DNA of 64,000 nucleotides. It comes from Phaeovulum molybdatiresistens. GTDB lineage: Bacteria; Pseudomonadota; Alphaproteobacteria; Rhodobacterales; Rhodobacteraceae. The notes under the pieces were generated by a model. The model saw nothing but the letters and a program-made list of their open reading frames with translations, was not told the origin of the DNA and did no database searches. This document shows, piece after piece, positions 45,530 through 55,517 of this stretch (the first letter of the stretch is position 1; each line of letters opens with the position of its first letter). The stretch lies in the NCBI RefSeq assembly GCF_023544865.1, contig NZ_JAMJFX010000013.1, forward strand, positions 27,429-91,428. The letters run 5' to 3'. A program made the translations under genes and the position numbers.

Positions 45530-46591
45530 ATGACTGACGGAAACCAGATCCTCTCCGAGCTGAACGACCGGTCCCGCGAGGTGTTTCGCCGGGTCGTCGA
45601 GGGCTATCTTGAATCGGGCGACCCGGTGGGATCGCGCACCCTGACCCGACAACTGAGCGAAAAGCTGTCCGCCGCCACGATTCGCAACGTGATGCAGGAT
45701 CTGGAATATCTTGGCCTGCTGGACAGCCCGCATGTTTCGGCTGGTCGCGTGCCCACCCAGCTGGGCCTGCGCATGTTCGTCGATGGCCTGATGGAGGTCA
45801 GCAGCCTGGATTCCCGCGACCGCGAAAAGATCGAGGCAACGCTGGGTTCGGGCGATGCCGATGTCGGGTCGCTTCTGGATCGTGTCGGCGCGGCGCTGTC
45901 GGGGATCACGCATGGCGCAAGCCTGGTGCTGACGCCCAAACACGAAGCGCCGATCCGCCATATCGAATTTGTCAGCCTGGCCCCCGAACGGGCCCTTGTC
46001 GTTCTGGTCTTTGCCGATGGCCAGGTGGAAAACCGGGTCTTTACCCCGCCGCCGGGCCAGACGCCGGCGTCCATGCGTGAGGCCGCGAATTTCCTGAACG
46101 CACTGGCCGAGGGGCGCACCCTGTCCGAGTTGCGCGGCCAAATCGTCCGGGAAATCGGCGAACGCCGGCAAGAGCTGAACATCCTGGCGCGTGAGCTTGT
46201 GGAAAATGGCTTGGCGCTTTGGCAAGACGAAGGCGAGGTGACCGAGCGTCTGATCGTGCGCGGACGCGCCAATCTGATCGGGGTTGAGGCTGACCTGGAC
46301 CGCATCCGAAGCCTGTTCGATGACCTGGAACGCAAGCGCGACATCGCGCGCTTTCTGGAACTGACCGAAGATGGCGAAGGTGTGCGCATTTTTATTGGCT
46401 CGGAAAACAAGCTTTTTTCACTTTCGGGTTCCTCTCTGGTCGTCTCTCCCTATATGAACGCGGATCGAAAGATCATCGGCGCGGTCGGGGTCATTGGCCC
46501 CACACGGCTCAACTATGGACGGATCGTGCCGATCGTAGATTACACAGCGCAACTGGTCGGGCGGATGTTGTCCGGTCGGGGCAGAGGATGA
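45530..46591 (+). CDS. hrcA: Heat-inducible transcription repressor HrcA
   Basis: The repressor that binds CIRCE operators of chaperone genes. The 353-residue product has an N-terminal winged helix (EVFRRVVEGYLESGDPVGSR, LSAATIRNVMQDLEYLGLLD, PHVSAGRVPTQLGLRMFVD) and a GAF-like dimer domain with IFIGSENKLFSLSGSSLVVS and GAVGVIGPTRLNYGRIVPIV. The start follows AAGGTGAAA. It overlaps grpE at ATGA; dnaK and groEL are not in the window. Confidence 0.97.
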   Translation: MTDGNQILSELNDRSREVFRRVVEGYLESGDPVGSRTLTRQLSEKLSAATIRNVMQDLEYLGLLDSPHVSAGRVPTQLGLRMFVDGLMEVSSLDSRDREKIEATLGSGDADVGSLLDRVGAALSGITHGASLVLTPKHEAPIRHIEFVSLAPERALVVLVFADGQVENRVFTPPPGQTPASMREAANFLNALAEGRTLSELRGQIVREIGERRQELNILARELVENGLALWQDEGEVTERLIVRGRANLIGVEADLDRIRSLFDDLERKRDIARFLELTEDGEGVRIFIGSENKLFSLSGSSLVVSPYMNADRKIIGAVGVIGPTRLNYGRIVPIVDYTAQLVGRMLSGRGRG

Positions 46592-47148
46592 GACGCATGA
46601 GCGAGATGAAGAAAGACGAGATCGCCGAAGGTCAGGCCCAGATCGATGAAACCTTCGAGGATGTCCTGAACGAGGGTCAGGATGAGCTTGAGGCGCTGCG
46701 CGCCGAGCGTGATGAGCTTCGTGACCGTTTCATGCGCGCCCTGGCTGATGCCGAAAACATCCGCAAGCGCGGTGAACGCGACCGGCGCGAAGCCGAGCAA
46801 TACGGCGGAAGTAAGCTGGCCCGCGATCTTCTGCCGGTCTACGATGCGCTGCGCCGCGCGCTGGACGCCGCCGGCGAAGAACAGCGCGCCGCGGCGGCAG
46901 GTCTGATCGAAGGGGTGGAACTGACCCTGCGCGAACTTCGAAACGTCTTTGGACGCCACGGCGTTCAGGCCGTGGCCCCGGTGGTCGGCGACAGGTTCGA
47001 CCCGCAGCAGCATGAAGCCATGTTTGAAGCCCCCGTGCCCGGAACCGTGGCGGGTGACATCATTCAGGTGATGGAGGAAGGTTTCCTTCTGCATGACCGG
47101 CTGTTGCGCCCGGCCAAGGTTGGCGTGTCATCCATGCCGAAAAGCTGA
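46588..47148 (+). CDS. grpE: Nucleotide exchange factor GrpE
   Basis: Releases ADP from DnaK. The 186-residue product has a long N-terminal coiled coil (QDELEALRAERDELRDRFMR, ALADAENIRKRGERDRREAE), the dimer helices and the C-terminal beta wing (RFDPQQHEAMFEAPVPGTVA, VMEEGFLLHDRLLRPAKVGV). Start ATG 46588 overlaps the hrcA stop; ATG 46597 is an alternative. A hairpin repeat follows and separates it from convergent mutS. Confidence 0.96.
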   Translation: MRRMSEMKKDEIAEGQAQIDETFEDVLNEGQDELEALRAERDELRDRFMRALADAENIRKRGERDRREAEQYGGSKLARDLLPVYDALRRALDAAGEEQRAAAAGLIEGVELTLRELRNVFGRHGVQAVAPVVGDRFDPQQHEAMFEAPVPGTVAGDIIQVMEEGFLLHDRLLRPAKVGVSSMPKS

Positions 47149-47158
47149 ACGGAGGCGC

Positions 47159-47210
47159 GGGGGGCTGTCTGCCCCCCGAACCCCCCGAGGATATTTTCGC
47201 AAAGCCGAAG
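47159..47210. repeat. 52-bp intergenic hairpin repeat, copy A
   Basis: GGGGGGC-TGTCT-GCCCCCC hairpin followed by a conserved tail CCCCCCGAGGATATTTTCGC then AAAGCCGAAG. It differs from the copy at 52249-52300 by one base. It lies between convergent grpE and mutS and ends one base before the mutS stop codon region. Confidence 0.9.
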
Positions 47211-47211
47211 A

Positions 47212-49857
47212 TCAGTCTTTCAGAAGCGCCTTCAGGTCATACAGCGCGGCAAGCGCCTCTTTCGGGGTCATGTCGTCGGGATGCAGGCCGCGCAGTTGTT
47301 CTTCAACCCGCGAAGGGGCCTTTGGGGCAACGGCGGGCGAGGGCGGGACATGGGCGGAAAACAGCGGCAGGTCGTCGATGATGGTCTGCTTCTTGGTGCC
47401 GCCTTCACGTTCGCCCTGTTCCAGCGCATCCAGTACGACGCGCGCACGGGCCACCACGCTTTCGGGTAGCCCCGCAAGACGCGCAACCTGAACGCCATAG
47501 CTGCGATCAGCGGCGCCCCTGCGGACCTCATGCAGGAAGATGACTTCGCCTTCCCATTCTTTTACCGCGACGGTGGCATTTTCCACGCCGTCCAGCTTGG
47601 CGGCAAGGGCGGTCATTTCGTGGTAATGCGTGGCAAAAAGCGCGCGGCATCGGTTGACCTGATGCAGGTGTTCCAGAACCGCCCAGGCGATGGACAGCCC
47701 GTCATAGGTTGCGGTGCCGCGGCCGATCTCGTCCAGAATGACCAGGGCGCGGTCATCGGCCTGGTTCAGGATTGCTGCGGTTTCGACCATTTCCACCATG
47801 AAGGTCGACCGGCCGCGTGCCAGGTCGTCGGCGGCGCCGACCCGGCTGAACAATTGACTGACCAGACCGATATGGGCGCGGCACGCGGGCACGAAGCTGC
47901 CTGCCTGCGCCAGAAGCGCGATGATCGCGTTCTGGCGCAGGAAGGTCGATTTGCCGGCCATATTCGGCCCGGTCAGGAGCCAGATCGCGGCGCAATCCCC
48001 CTCGCTCAGGGCGCAGTCGTTGGCAATGAAAGGCTCACCGCTACGTTTCAGGGCGGCTTCGACCACCGGATGGCGACCGCCTTCGACGATAAAGCTGCGG
48101 GAATTGTCGATCTTTGGTTCCACCCAGTCGGCGCTGGCCGCCAGATCGGCAAAGGCCGTGGCCAGATCGATTTCTGCCAAGGCGCGGGCGGCGGCGGCGA
48201 TCGGTCCTGATTGGTCCAGAATTGCGGTTTTTAGGCTCTGATAGAGCCTCTTTTCGATTTCCAGCGCGTGGTTGCCCGCGTTCAGGATACGAGTTTCCAG
48301 CTCGCTTAGGGGCAGGGTTGTGAAACGGACCTGGTTGGCCGTGGTCTGACGGTGGATGAAGGTTTCATTCAGCGGTGGCGCCAACATCCGTTCGGCATGG
48401 GTTGCTGTGGTTTCGATGAAATAACCCAGCACGTTGTTATGCTTGATCTTCAGGCTTTGGATGCCGGTCCGTTCGATATACTCTGCCTGCATCCGGGCGA
48501 TCACGCCGCGGCCTTCATCGCGCAGTTGCCGCGTCTGATCCAGTTCCTCATCGTAACCCGGCGCGATGAAGCCGCCGTCGCGGGCCAGAAGCGGCGGTTC
48601 GGCCACCAGCGCGGCATCAAGCAGGTTGTGCAGGGCCTCGTGCCCGGTCAAGGCGCGTGCCGCTTCGCCCAAAAGGCTTGGGGCATCTGACCCGTCAAGC
48701 CGTGTGGCGATGCGCGCGGCCTGTTCCAGCCCGTTGCGGATGGCCGCCATGTCGCGCGGGCCGCCGCGGTCAAGTGCCAGGCGCGACAGGGCGCGGTCCA
48801 TATCCGGACAGCGGCGCAGATCGGCCCGAAGATCTTCGCAAAATCGGCTCTGTTCCAGCAGGAATCGTATCGATTCATGCCGGGCGTGGATTTCGCGAAG
48901 ATCGCGTGACGGGGCCGAGATGCGCCGTTCCAGAAGCCTTGCGCCGCCCGCGGTGACGGTGCGGTCGATGGCCTGCAGCAGCGATCCTTCGCGCCCCCCG
49001 GACAGGGCCTGCGTCAGTTCCAGATTGCGCCGCGTTGCCGCGTCGATCTGCACGGTTCCGCCGGCATCTTCGCGCACCGGCGCCCGGAGAAGCGGCAGTT
49101 TGCCCCGCTGCGTCAGGTCCAGATAATCCGCGATTGCGCCCATGGCCGATAGTTCAGCGCGTGAAAATGTGCCAAAGGCATCCAGCGTGCCGACGTTGAA
49201 CAGCGCGCACAGGCGCTTGTCCGCGCCCTGGCTGTCAAAGCTGGCACGGGGCAGGGCGGTCACGGCGGCGCGCATGTCGGTGACGATGCCGGCCAGATCG
49301 GTCTCGCGCGTCTCGCTGACCAGAACCTCACGCGGGGCCAGGCGCGCCAGTTCCGGCGCCAGGCGCGACAGGGGGCAGGGCATGACCCGGAATTCGCCGG
49401 TCGAGATATCGACCCAGGCAAGGGCCGCGTCATCCCGGACCTCGGCAAAGGCGGCCAGGAAATTGTGGCGCCGCGCTTCAAGCAGGCTGTCCTCGGTCAG
49501 GGTGCCGGGGGTGACAAGGCGCACCACATCGCGCGCCACGACGGATTTGGACCCGCGTTTCTTTGCCTCGGCGGGATCTTCCATCTGTTCGGCGATGGCC
49601 ACGCGAAACCCCTTGCGGATCAGCGTCAGCAAATACCCCTCGGCGGCATGCACGGGCACGCCGCACATCGGGATATCTTCGCCAAGATGCTGGCCACGTT
49701 TGGTCAGGGCAATGTCCAGCGCGGCGGCGGCCTGCACCGCATCGTCAAAGAACATCTCGTAGAAATCGCCCATCCGATAGAACAAAAGCGCACCGGGATT
49801 GGCGTTCTTGATCCCCAGATACTGCGCCATCATCGGTGTGACACTTTGGTCCGACAT
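47212..49857 (-). CDS. mutS: DNA mismatch repair protein MutS
   Basis: The mismatch-sensing ATPase of postreplicative repair. The 881-residue product has the N-terminal mismatch loop [11 protein letters not shown] with the Phe and Glu that probe DNA, connector and lever domains, and the ATPase from about residue 630: [55 protein letters not shown] and [15 protein letters not shown]. Start ATG 49857 follows AAGGGGGAA; the frame extends to 49914 without homology. mutL is not in the window. Confidence 0.98.
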   Translation of the reverse strand: MSDQSVTPMMAQYLGIKNANPGALLFYRMGDFYEMFFDDAVQAAAALDIALTKRGQHLGEDIPMCGVPVHAAEGYLLTLIRKGFRVAIAEQMEDPAEAKKRGSKSVVARDVVRLVTPGTLTEDSLLEARRHNFLAAFAEVRDDAALAWVDISTGEFRVMPCPLSRLAPELARLAPREVLVSETRETDLAGIVTDMRAAVTALPRASFDSQGADKRLCALFNVGTLDAFGTFSRAELSAMGAIADYLDLTQRGKLPLLRAPVREDAGGTVQIDAATRRNLELTQALSGGREGSLLQAIDRTVTAGGARLLERRISAPSRDLREIHARHESIRFLLEQSRFCEDLRADLRRCPDMDRALSRLALDRGGPRDMAAIRNGLEQAARIATRLDGSDAPSLLGEAARALTGHEALHNLLDAALVAEPPLLARDGGFIAPGYDEELDQTRQLRDEGRGVIARMQAEYIERTGIQSLKIKHNNVLGYFIETTATHAERMLAPPLNETFIHRQTTANQVRFTTLPLSELETRILNAGNHALEIEKRLYQSLKTAILDQSGPIAAAARALAEIDLATAFADLAASADWVEPKIDNSRSFIVEGGRHPVVEAALKRSGEPFIANDCALSEGDCAAIWLLTGPNMAGKSTFLRQNAIIALLAQAGSFVPACRAHIGLVSQLFSRVGAADDLARGRSTFMVEMVETAAILNQADDRALVILDEIGRGTATYDGLSIAWAVLEHLHQVNRCRALFATHYHEMTALAAKLDGVENATVAVKEWEGEVIFLHEVRRGAADRSYGVQVARLAGLPESVVARARVVLDALEQGEREGGTKKQTIIDDLPLFSAHVPPSPAVAPKAPSRVEEQLRGLHPDDMTPKEALAALYDLKALLKD

Positions 49858-49970
49858 GCTTCCCCCTTGGCTTTGCGCGACCCTACAAAAGCCCCCGGAC
49901 AGGTGCAAATCCATTGAGGCACGTCACGCGCGGCGCTAAGAGAGAGGCGCTGCAGGAGGAGCACGGCCCC

Positions 49971-52238
49971 ATGTCCACCAAGAACCGCATCACGCCCGAA
50001 GAGGCGCTGGCCTATCATCTGGACCCGCGTCCGGGGAAATTTGAAATCACGGCGACCAAGCCGATGACCACACAGCGTGACCTTAGCCTGGCCTACAGCC
50101 CCGGGGTCGCGGTCCCGGTCGAGGCCATCGCCGAGCGCCCCGAAACCGCCTATGACTATACGGTCAAGGGCAACATGGTCGCGGTTATTTCCAATGGCAC
50201 AGCGATCCTTGGGCTGGGCAATCTTGGGGCGCTGGCCTCAAAGCCGGTGATGGAGGGCAAGGCGGTTCTGTTCAAGCGGTTCGCGGATGTGAACGCCATC
50301 GACATCGAACTGGACACGGAAGACCCTGATGAGATCATCCAGGCCGTGCGTCTGATGGGGCCGACCTTCGGCGGCATCAACCTGGAGGATATCAAGGCGC
50401 CGGAATGTTTCATCATCGAACAGCGCCTGAAAGAGCTTATGGACATTCCGGTGTTCCACGATGATCAGCACGGCACCGCCGTGATCTGCGCTGCGGGCCT
50501 GATCAATGCGCTGGAACTGTCGGGCAAGCGGATCGAGGATTGCCGTATCGTGCTGAACGGCGCAGGCGCGGCCGGGATCGCCTGTCTGGAACTGATCAAG
50601 GCGATGGGCGCGCGTCACGACAACTGCATCATGTGCGACACCAAGGGCGTGATCTATCAGGGTCGGACCGAGGGCATGAACCAGTGGAAATCCGCCCACG
50701 CCGCCAGAACCGACGCGCGCACCCTGGAAGAGGCGATGGTGGGCGCGGATGTGTTTCTCGGCGTTTCCGCAAAGGGCGCGGTCACGCCGGAAATGGTGGC
50801 CAGCATGGCCGACAATCCCGTGATCTTCGCAATGGCCAACCCGGACCCGGAAATCACCCCCGAAGAGGCCCACGCCGTGCGCCAGGACGCGATCGTGGCC
50901 ACCGGGCGCAGCGATTACCCCAACCAGGTGAACAACGTCCTGGGCTTTCCCTATCTGTTCCGCGGCGCGCTGGATATCCATGCCCGGGCGATCAATGACG
51001 AAATGAAGATCGCTTGCGCCAAGGCGCTTGCAGAACTTGCGCGCAAGGATGTGCCTGATGAGGTGGCGATGGCCTATGGCCGCAAGCTGACCTTCGGGCG
51101 TGACTACATCATTCCCACGCCCTTTGACCCGCGGCTGATCCATGTGATCCCGCCCGCGGTGGCCCGGGCAGGGATGGAGACCGGCGTTGCGCGCCGTCCG
51201 ATCATCGACATGAACGCCTATGAGCTGAGCCTGAAGGCGCGCATGGACCCCACCGCCAGCATTCTGCAGGGCATCCACGCCCGCGCCCGCCAGGCGCAGG
51301 CCACGATGATCTTTGCCGAAGGCGATGATCCGCGCGTGCTGCGCGCGGCGGTGGCCTATCAGCGGTCGGGCATGGGCCGCGCGCTTGTGGTCGGTGTGGA
51401 AAGCGACGTCCGCGAAAAGCTTGAAGCGGCCGGAATCGGCGATGCCTTTGGCGAAATCCAGGTGGTGAATTCCCAGAACAGCGGTCACATCGATAGCTAC
51501 AAGGAGTTCCTTTACAAACGCCTGCAGCGTCAGGGGGCCGACCGCGAGGATGTGCACAAGCTGGCCACCCGCGACCGCCACGTCTTTGCCGCGCTGATGC
51601 TGGCGCATGGGCATGGCGATGGTCTGGTAACCGGCGCCACGCGCAAATCCGCCCATGTCCTGGAGCTGATCAACAAGGTCTATGACGCCAAGCCCTCGGA
51701 CGGGGCGGTCGGGATCACGGCGATCCTGCACAAGGGGCGGATCGTGCTGATGGGGGACACGCTGGTCCATGAATGGCCCGATGAAGAGGATCTGGCCGAT
51801 ATCGCGGAACGCGGTGCCCATGTGGCGCGGGGCCTGGGCATCGACCCGCGGGTGGCGTTCCTGTCGTTTTCAACCTTCGGCTATCCGGTATCCGAACGCG
51901 CCGCCAAGATGGGTGAGGCGACCAAGGTCCTGGACCGGCGTGGCGTTGGTTTCGAATATGAAGGCGAAATGACGGTGGATGTCGCGCTGAACCCCGATCA
52001 GATGGCGAATTACCCGTTCTGTCGGCTGTCTGGTCCGGCGAATGTGCTGGTGGTGCCGGCACGTCATTCGGCCTCGATCTCGGTCAAGCTGATGCAGGAA
52101 ATGGCGGGGGCGACGGTGATCGGGCCGATCCTGACGGGGGTTTCCGCGCCGATCCAGATTTGTTCGACGATGTCGACGGTGAACGATATCCTGAACATGG
52201 CGGCGATTGCGGCCTGCCGGTTGGGCCAGACCCGCTGA
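49971..52238 (+). CDS. maeB: NADP-dependent malic enzyme fused to phosphotransacetylase-like domain
   Basis: Decarboxylates malate to pyruvate. The 755-residue product has the malic domain and NAD(P) fold in about 1-420 (QRDLSLAYSPGVAVPVEAI, VFHDDQHGTAVICAAGLINA, VLNGAGAAGIACLELIKAMG, FAMANPDPEI) and a phosphate acetyl/butyryltransferase-like C-terminal domain from about 430 (ATMIFAEGDDPRVLRAAVAY, VFAALMLAHGHGDGLVTGAT, QMANYPFCRLSGPANVLVVP). In this enzyme class the C-terminal domain is regulatory, binding acetyl-CoA. The start is preceded by AGGAGGAGCACGGCCCC, a rather long spacing. Confidence 0.97.
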   Translation: MSTKNRITPEEALAYHLDPRPGKFEITATKPMTTQRDLSLAYSPGVAVPVEAIAERPETAYDYTVKGNMVAVISNGTAILGLGNLGALASKPVMEGKAVLFKRFADVNAIDIELDTEDPDEIIQAVRLMGPTFGGINLEDIKAPECFIIEQRLKELMDIPVFHDDQHGTAVICAAGLINALELSGKRIEDCRIVLNGAGAAGIACLELIKAMGARHDNCIMCDTKGVIYQGRTEGMNQWKSAHAARTDARTLEEAMVGADVFLGVSAKGAVTPEMVASMADNPVIFAMANPDPEITPEEAHAVRQDAIVATGRSDYPNQVNNVLGFPYLFRGALDIHARAINDEMKIACAKALAELARKDVPDEVAMAYGRKLTFGRDYIIPTPFDPRLIHVIPPAVARAGMETGVARRPIIDMNAYELSLKARMDPTASILQGIHARARQAQATMIFAEGDDPRVLRAAVAYQRSGMGRALVVGVESDVREKLEAAGIGDAFGEIQVVNSQNSGHIDSYKEFLYKRLQRQGADREDVHKLATRDRHVFAALMLAHGHGDGLVTGATRKSAHVLELINKVYDAKPSDGAVGITAILHKGRIVLMGDTLVHEWPDEEDLADIAERGAHVARGLGIDPRVAFLSFSTFGYPVSERAAKMGEATKVLDRRGVGFEYEGEMTVDVALNPDQMANYPFCRLSGPANVLVVPARHSASISVKLMQEMAGATVIGPILTGVSAPIQICSTMSTVNDILNMAAIAACRLGQTR

Positions 52239-52248
52239 CGGCAAAGCC

Positions 52249-52300
52249 GGGGGGCTGTCTGCCCCCCGGACCCCCCGAGGATATTTTCGCAAAGCCGAAG
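52249..52300. repeat. 52-bp intergenic hairpin repeat, copy B
   Basis: The same hairpin and tail as at 47159-47210, with 51 of 52 bases identical, placed 11 bases after the maeB stop and 16 bases before the ribokinase-family start. Confidence 0.9.
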
Positions 52301-52315
52301 GCAGGAGCGCGCGCT

Positions 52316-53197
52316 ATGATCCTCAATCTCGGGTCCATCAATATTGACCATTTCTATCACCTGCCGCGGCTGCCGGGGCCGGGTGAGACATTGGCGGCCA
52401 CGTCCCATGCGGTCGGGCTTGGGGGCAAGGGGGCGAACCAGTCGGTCGCCGCGGCGCGCGCAGGGGCGCGGGTTGTGCATATTGGCGGCGTCGGGCCCGA
52501 GGCCTGGGCGCTGGACCGGCTGTCCGGCTTTGGCGTGGATTGTCGGTTTGTCGAACGGCTGGAGGTTGCGACGGGCCATGCGATCATTCTTGTCGATCAG
52601 GGCGGCGAGAATTCGATCATTCTCTATCCCGGCGCGAACAGGGCCTTTTCCCAAGCCGGGATCGCGGCGGCGCTGGGCGATGCGGGGCCGGGTGATACGC
52701 TGTTGATCCAGAATGAGACCCTGCATCAGGCAGATGCGGCGCGGATGGCCCAGGCGCGTGGCCTGCGGGTCATCTATTCCGCGGCGCCGTTTGAGGCCGA
52801 AGCGGTGCGTGCGGTGATGCCCTTCGTGTCGCTGCTGGCCCTGAATGCGGTTGAAGCGGCGCAGCTGGCCGAGGCGCTGGGCATGGATCTGGACGATCTG
52901 CCGGTGCCCGAGCTTTTGATCACGCGGGGTGCGGAAGGTGCCGAATGGCGCGACCTGCGCCGCGGGGGGCGGATTTTTCAGCCGGCCTTTCCCGTGCGCA
53001 ACGTGGACACGACCGGGGCGGGTGATACCTTTGCGGGCTATTTCGCGACCGGGCTGGATGAAGGCCTTGGCCCACAGGCCGCCTTGCGGCTGGCGGCGGC
53101 GGCGGCGGCACTGATGGTCACGCGGGTCGGGACCGCCGATGCGATCCCAACCCGCGCCGAGGTTGAGGGTTTTCTGGCCGATCAGCCCAGCGAATAG
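52316..53197 (+). CDS. rbsK: Ribokinase / PfkB-family sugar kinase
   Basis: A 293-residue PfkB-family kinase. It starts MILNLGSINIDHFYHLPRLP, has the first PfkB motif GLGGKGANQSVAAARAGARV and the second DTTGAGDTFAGYFATGL with the catalytic Asp. Adenine-site residues and LLALNAVEAAQLAEALG are present. Ribose as substrate is likely from these motifs but not proven; no ribose transporter is nearby. The frame is open inside maeB to 52160, but ATG 52316 is the true domain start. Its end overlaps the end of phoB by 16 bases. Confidence 0.88.
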   Translation: MILNLGSINIDHFYHLPRLPGPGETLAATSHAVGLGGKGANQSVAAARAGARVVHIGGVGPEAWALDRLSGFGVDCRFVERLEVATGHAIILVDQGGENSIILYPGANRAFSQAGIAAALGDAGPGDTLLIQNETLHQADAARMAQARGLRVIYSAAPFEAEAVRAVMPFVSLLALNAVEAAQLAEALGMDLDDLPVPELLITRGAEGAEWRDLRRGGRIFQPAFPVRNVDTTGAGDTFAGYFATGLDEGLGPQAALRLAAAAAALMVTRVGTADAIPTRAEVEGFLADQPSE

Positions 53198-53874
53198 CCG
53201 GTGCCGCGCACGGTGCGAACCGGGTCCGACCCGCCATGCACCATCAGCGCCTTGCGCAGCCGCCCGACATGCACGTCAATCGTGCGGGTATCGACATAGA
53301 TGTCGCGCCCCCAGACCCGGTCCAGCAGCTGATCGCGGGTCCAGACGCGACCGGGCTTTTCCATCAGGGTGGACAGAAGGCGGAATTCGGTCGGGCCAAG
53401 CTTCAGCGGCTGTCCGTCGCGGAACACGCGGTGTTCGGCCGCATCCAGCACGATGTCCTCGAAGATCAGGCGTTCACCCATCGTGGCCGGGCGCGTGCGG
53501 CGCAGCTGCGTGCGCAGGCGCGCCATCAGCTCGACCACGGAATAGGGTTTGACGACATAGTCATCGGCGCCGGTTTCCAGGCCGCGCACGCGGTCGGTTT
53601 CCTCGGACCGGGCCGAGAGCATGATGATCGGGATGCTGCGGGTTTCGGGATTGGCCTTTACGCGACGGCAAATTTCGATGCCCGACACATTCGGCAGCAT
53701 CCAATCGAGCACGATCAGATCGGGTTTTTCCTCGCTGACCATCAAAAGCGCTTCATCGCCGTTTTCCGCCAGGGCAACACGGAAGCCTTCGGCCTCAAGG
53801 TTGTATTTCAGAACTTCGCGCTGGGCGGATTCGTCCTCGACCACCAGAACGCAGGGCTGTTGTGCGGGGGACAT
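53182..53874 (-). CDS. phoB: Phosphate regulon response regulator PhoB
   Basis: An OmpR-type regulator that binds Pho boxes. The 230-residue product has a receiver domain (VLVVEDESAQREVLKYNLEA, phospho-Asp in LIVLDWMLPNVSG, Lys in DDYVVKPYSVVELMARLRTQ) and a winged-helix domain (LGPTEFRLLSTLMEKPGRVW, VDTRTIDVHVGRLRKAL, VRTVRGTGYSL). It follows phoU by 3 bases. The sensor PhoR is not adjacent. Confidence 0.96.
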   Translation of the reverse strand: MSPAQQPCVLVVEDESAQREVLKYNLEAEGFRVALAENGDEALLMVSEEKPDLIVLDWMLPNVSGIEICRRVKANPETRSIPIIMLSARSEETDRVRGLETGADDYVVKPYSVVELMARLRTQLRRTRPATMGERLIFEDIVLDAAEHRVFRDGQPLKLGPTEFRLLSTLMEKPGRVWTRDQLLDRVWGRDIYVDTRTIDVHVGRLRKALMVHGGSDPVRTVRGTGYSLG

Positions 53875-53877
53875 GGC

Positions 53878-54591
53878 CTAGACCTCTTGTTGGGGAAGCG
53901 CGGTGACGCTTTCCGTCTTGGGGCGGGCGTCCTCGGGCAGGTCGCCGGTGACCAGATAGATCACCTGTTCCGCGATCGAGGTCGCGTGATCGCCCATGCG
54001 TTCGACGTTCTTCGCGATGAAATGCAGATGCATGCAGGCCGTGATGTTGCGCGGATCTTCCAGCATGTAGGTCAGGAACTCGCGAAACAGCGCGTTATAC
54101 ATCTGATCCACCTCGATATCGCGCGCGCGCACGTCGGCGGCCAGATTCACGTCGCGCTGGATATAGGCGTCGATGGCATCCTTCAGCATCACCTCAACCG
54201 CCTGTGCCATGCGCCGGATCGCGCCCGGCGCGCCCGCCACCGTGGGCATCGAGGTCAGGACATGGCTGCGTTTGGCCATGTTCTTGGCATAGTCGCCGAC
54301 CCGTTCCAGGCTGGCGGCGATCTTGATCACCGAAAGCGCCATGCGCAGATCGCTGGCCGCGGGTGCGCGCAGGGCGATCAGCAGCGCGGCTTCGTGGTTG
54401 ATCTGTTCTTCCAGCGCGTCGATGTCCTTGTCCCGGCGGCGCACCTCGCGGGCCAGTTCGTCATCGCGGGTTTCCAGCGCCTGTGCCGCCTCCAGGATGG
54501 CGGCCTCGACCATGCCGCCCATCTTGGCGACAAGGGCCTGGACCTTTTCCAGATCGCGGTCAAAGGAGGAAACGATATGTTGACCTGACAT
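53878..54591 (-). CDS. phoU: Phosphate signalling protein PhoU
   Basis: A cytoplasmic regulator linking the Pst transporter to PhoR. The 237-residue product has two PhoU helical repeats with the metal-binding patterns RRDKDIDALEEQINHEAALL and ARDIEVDQMYNALFREFLTY, plus ERVGDYAKNMAKRSHVL and VERMGDHATSIAEQVIYLVT. Start ATG 54591 (MSGQHIVSSFDRDLEKV) is the family start; the longer frame reaches into pstB. Confidence 0.96.
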   Translation of the reverse strand: MSGQHIVSSFDRDLEKVQALVAKMGGMVEAAILEAAQALETRDDELAREVRRRDKDIDALEEQINHEAALLIALRAPAASDLRMALSVIKIAASLERVGDYAKNMAKRSHVLTSMPTVAGAPGAIRRMAQAVEVMLKDAIDAYIQRDVNLAADVRARDIEVDQMYNALFREFLTYMLEDPRNITACMHLHFIAKNVERMGDHATSIAEQVIYLVTGDLPEDARPKTESVTALPQQEV

Positions 54592-54601
54592 GAGCCCCGC
54601 C

Positions 54602-55399
54602 TTAGCCGATGCGGCCAGTGATGTAGGATTCGGTGCGCGGATCGCGCGGATTGGTGAAGATCTGGCCGGTTTCGCCGTATTCCACCAGATGACCAAGGTG
54701 GAAAAAGGCGGTCCGCTGGCTGACGCGCGCGGCCTGCTGCATCGAATGGGTGACGATCACCACCGAAAATTGCGCCCGCAGCTCATCGATCAGTTCCTCG
54801 ACCTGGGCGGTCGCGATCGGGTCAAGCGCCGAACAGGGTTCATCCATCAAAAGCACCTCGGGCGCGGTCGCGATGGCGCGCGCGATGCAAAGCCGCTGCT
54901 GCTGGCCACCCGAAAGGCCGGTGCCGGGCGCATCCAGCCGGTCCTTAACCTCATTCCACAGCGCGGCCTTGCGCAAGCTGGCTTCCACCACCTCATCCAG
55001 TTCGGCCTTGCTGCGGGTCAGGCCGTGGATCTTGGGGCCATAGGCAACGTTGTCATAGATCGATTTCGGGAAGGGGTTGGGTTTCTGGAACACCATGCCC
55101 ACGCGGGCGCGCAGCTGCACCGGATCGACCGCGCGGTCATAGATGTCTTCGCCATCCAGCAAGATCTTGCCCTCGACGCGGCAGTTGTCGATCGTGTCGT
55201 TCATCCGGTTCAGGCAACGCAAAAAGGTCGACTTGCCACAGCCCGATGGGCCGATGAAGGCCGTGACGGTGCGGTCGAGGATCTCGACACTGACACCTTT
55301 CAGCGCGTGGCTTGCGCCGTAGAACACGTGCACGTCGCTGGCGCTGATCTTGTTCTGCTGGCTGTCCACGGCTCTCTCCGTCAGTCTGATGTCCTTCAT
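54602..55399 (-). CDS. pstB: Phosphate ABC transporter ATP-binding protein
   Basis: The ATPase of the high-affinity phosphate importer. The 265-residue product has the Walker [22 protein letters not shown]-loop region [20 protein letters not shown], signature [16 protein letters not shown], Walker [14 protein letters not shown] and the H-loop [20 protein letters not shown]. The pstS, pstC and pstA genes that normally precede it are absent; an intergenic stretch with a Pho-box-like repeat comes first, so pstB-phoU-phoB seems to have its own promoter. Confidence 0.97.
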   Translation of the reverse strand: MKDIRLTERAVDSQQNKISASDVHVFYGASHALKGVSVEILDRTVTAFIGPSGCGKSTFLRCLNRMNDTIDNCRVEGKILLDGEDIYDRAVDPVQLRARVGMVFQKPNPFPKSIYDNVAYGPKIHGLTRSKAELDEVVEASLRKAALWNEVKDRLDAPGTGLSGGQQQRLCIARAIATAPEVLLMDEPCSALDPIATAQVEELIDELRAQFSVVIVTHSMQQAARVSQRTAFFHLGHLVEYGETGQIFTNPRDPRTESYITGRIG

Positions 55400-55483
55400 C
55401 GCCTGGCCCCTGGCGCGTACGCTTGGCTGGTGCGGGCCCGACCGCGCAACCGGTGCCTGCCGGATGCCTTATGCAAAATCGGT

Positions 55484-55501
55484 GTGACGATCGTGTGACA
55501 C
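55484..55501 (-). promoter_or_regulatory. Pho-box-like direct repeat upstream of pstB
   Basis: On the reverse strand GTGTCAC-ACGA-TCGTCAC: two 7-base repeats with a 4-base spacer, the PhoB binding geometry, matching CTGTCAT at 5 and 4 positions. It lies 85 bases before the pstB start. PhoB is encoded in the same operon, so autoregulation is plausible. Confidence 0.5.
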
Positions 55502-55517
55502 TTTTCCGGAAAAAAAG

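Noticed and set aside
55400..55517. Cobalamin riboswitch near the CbiX-like gene
   Set aside because: No B12-box or matching stems were seen in the gaps on either side of the gene.
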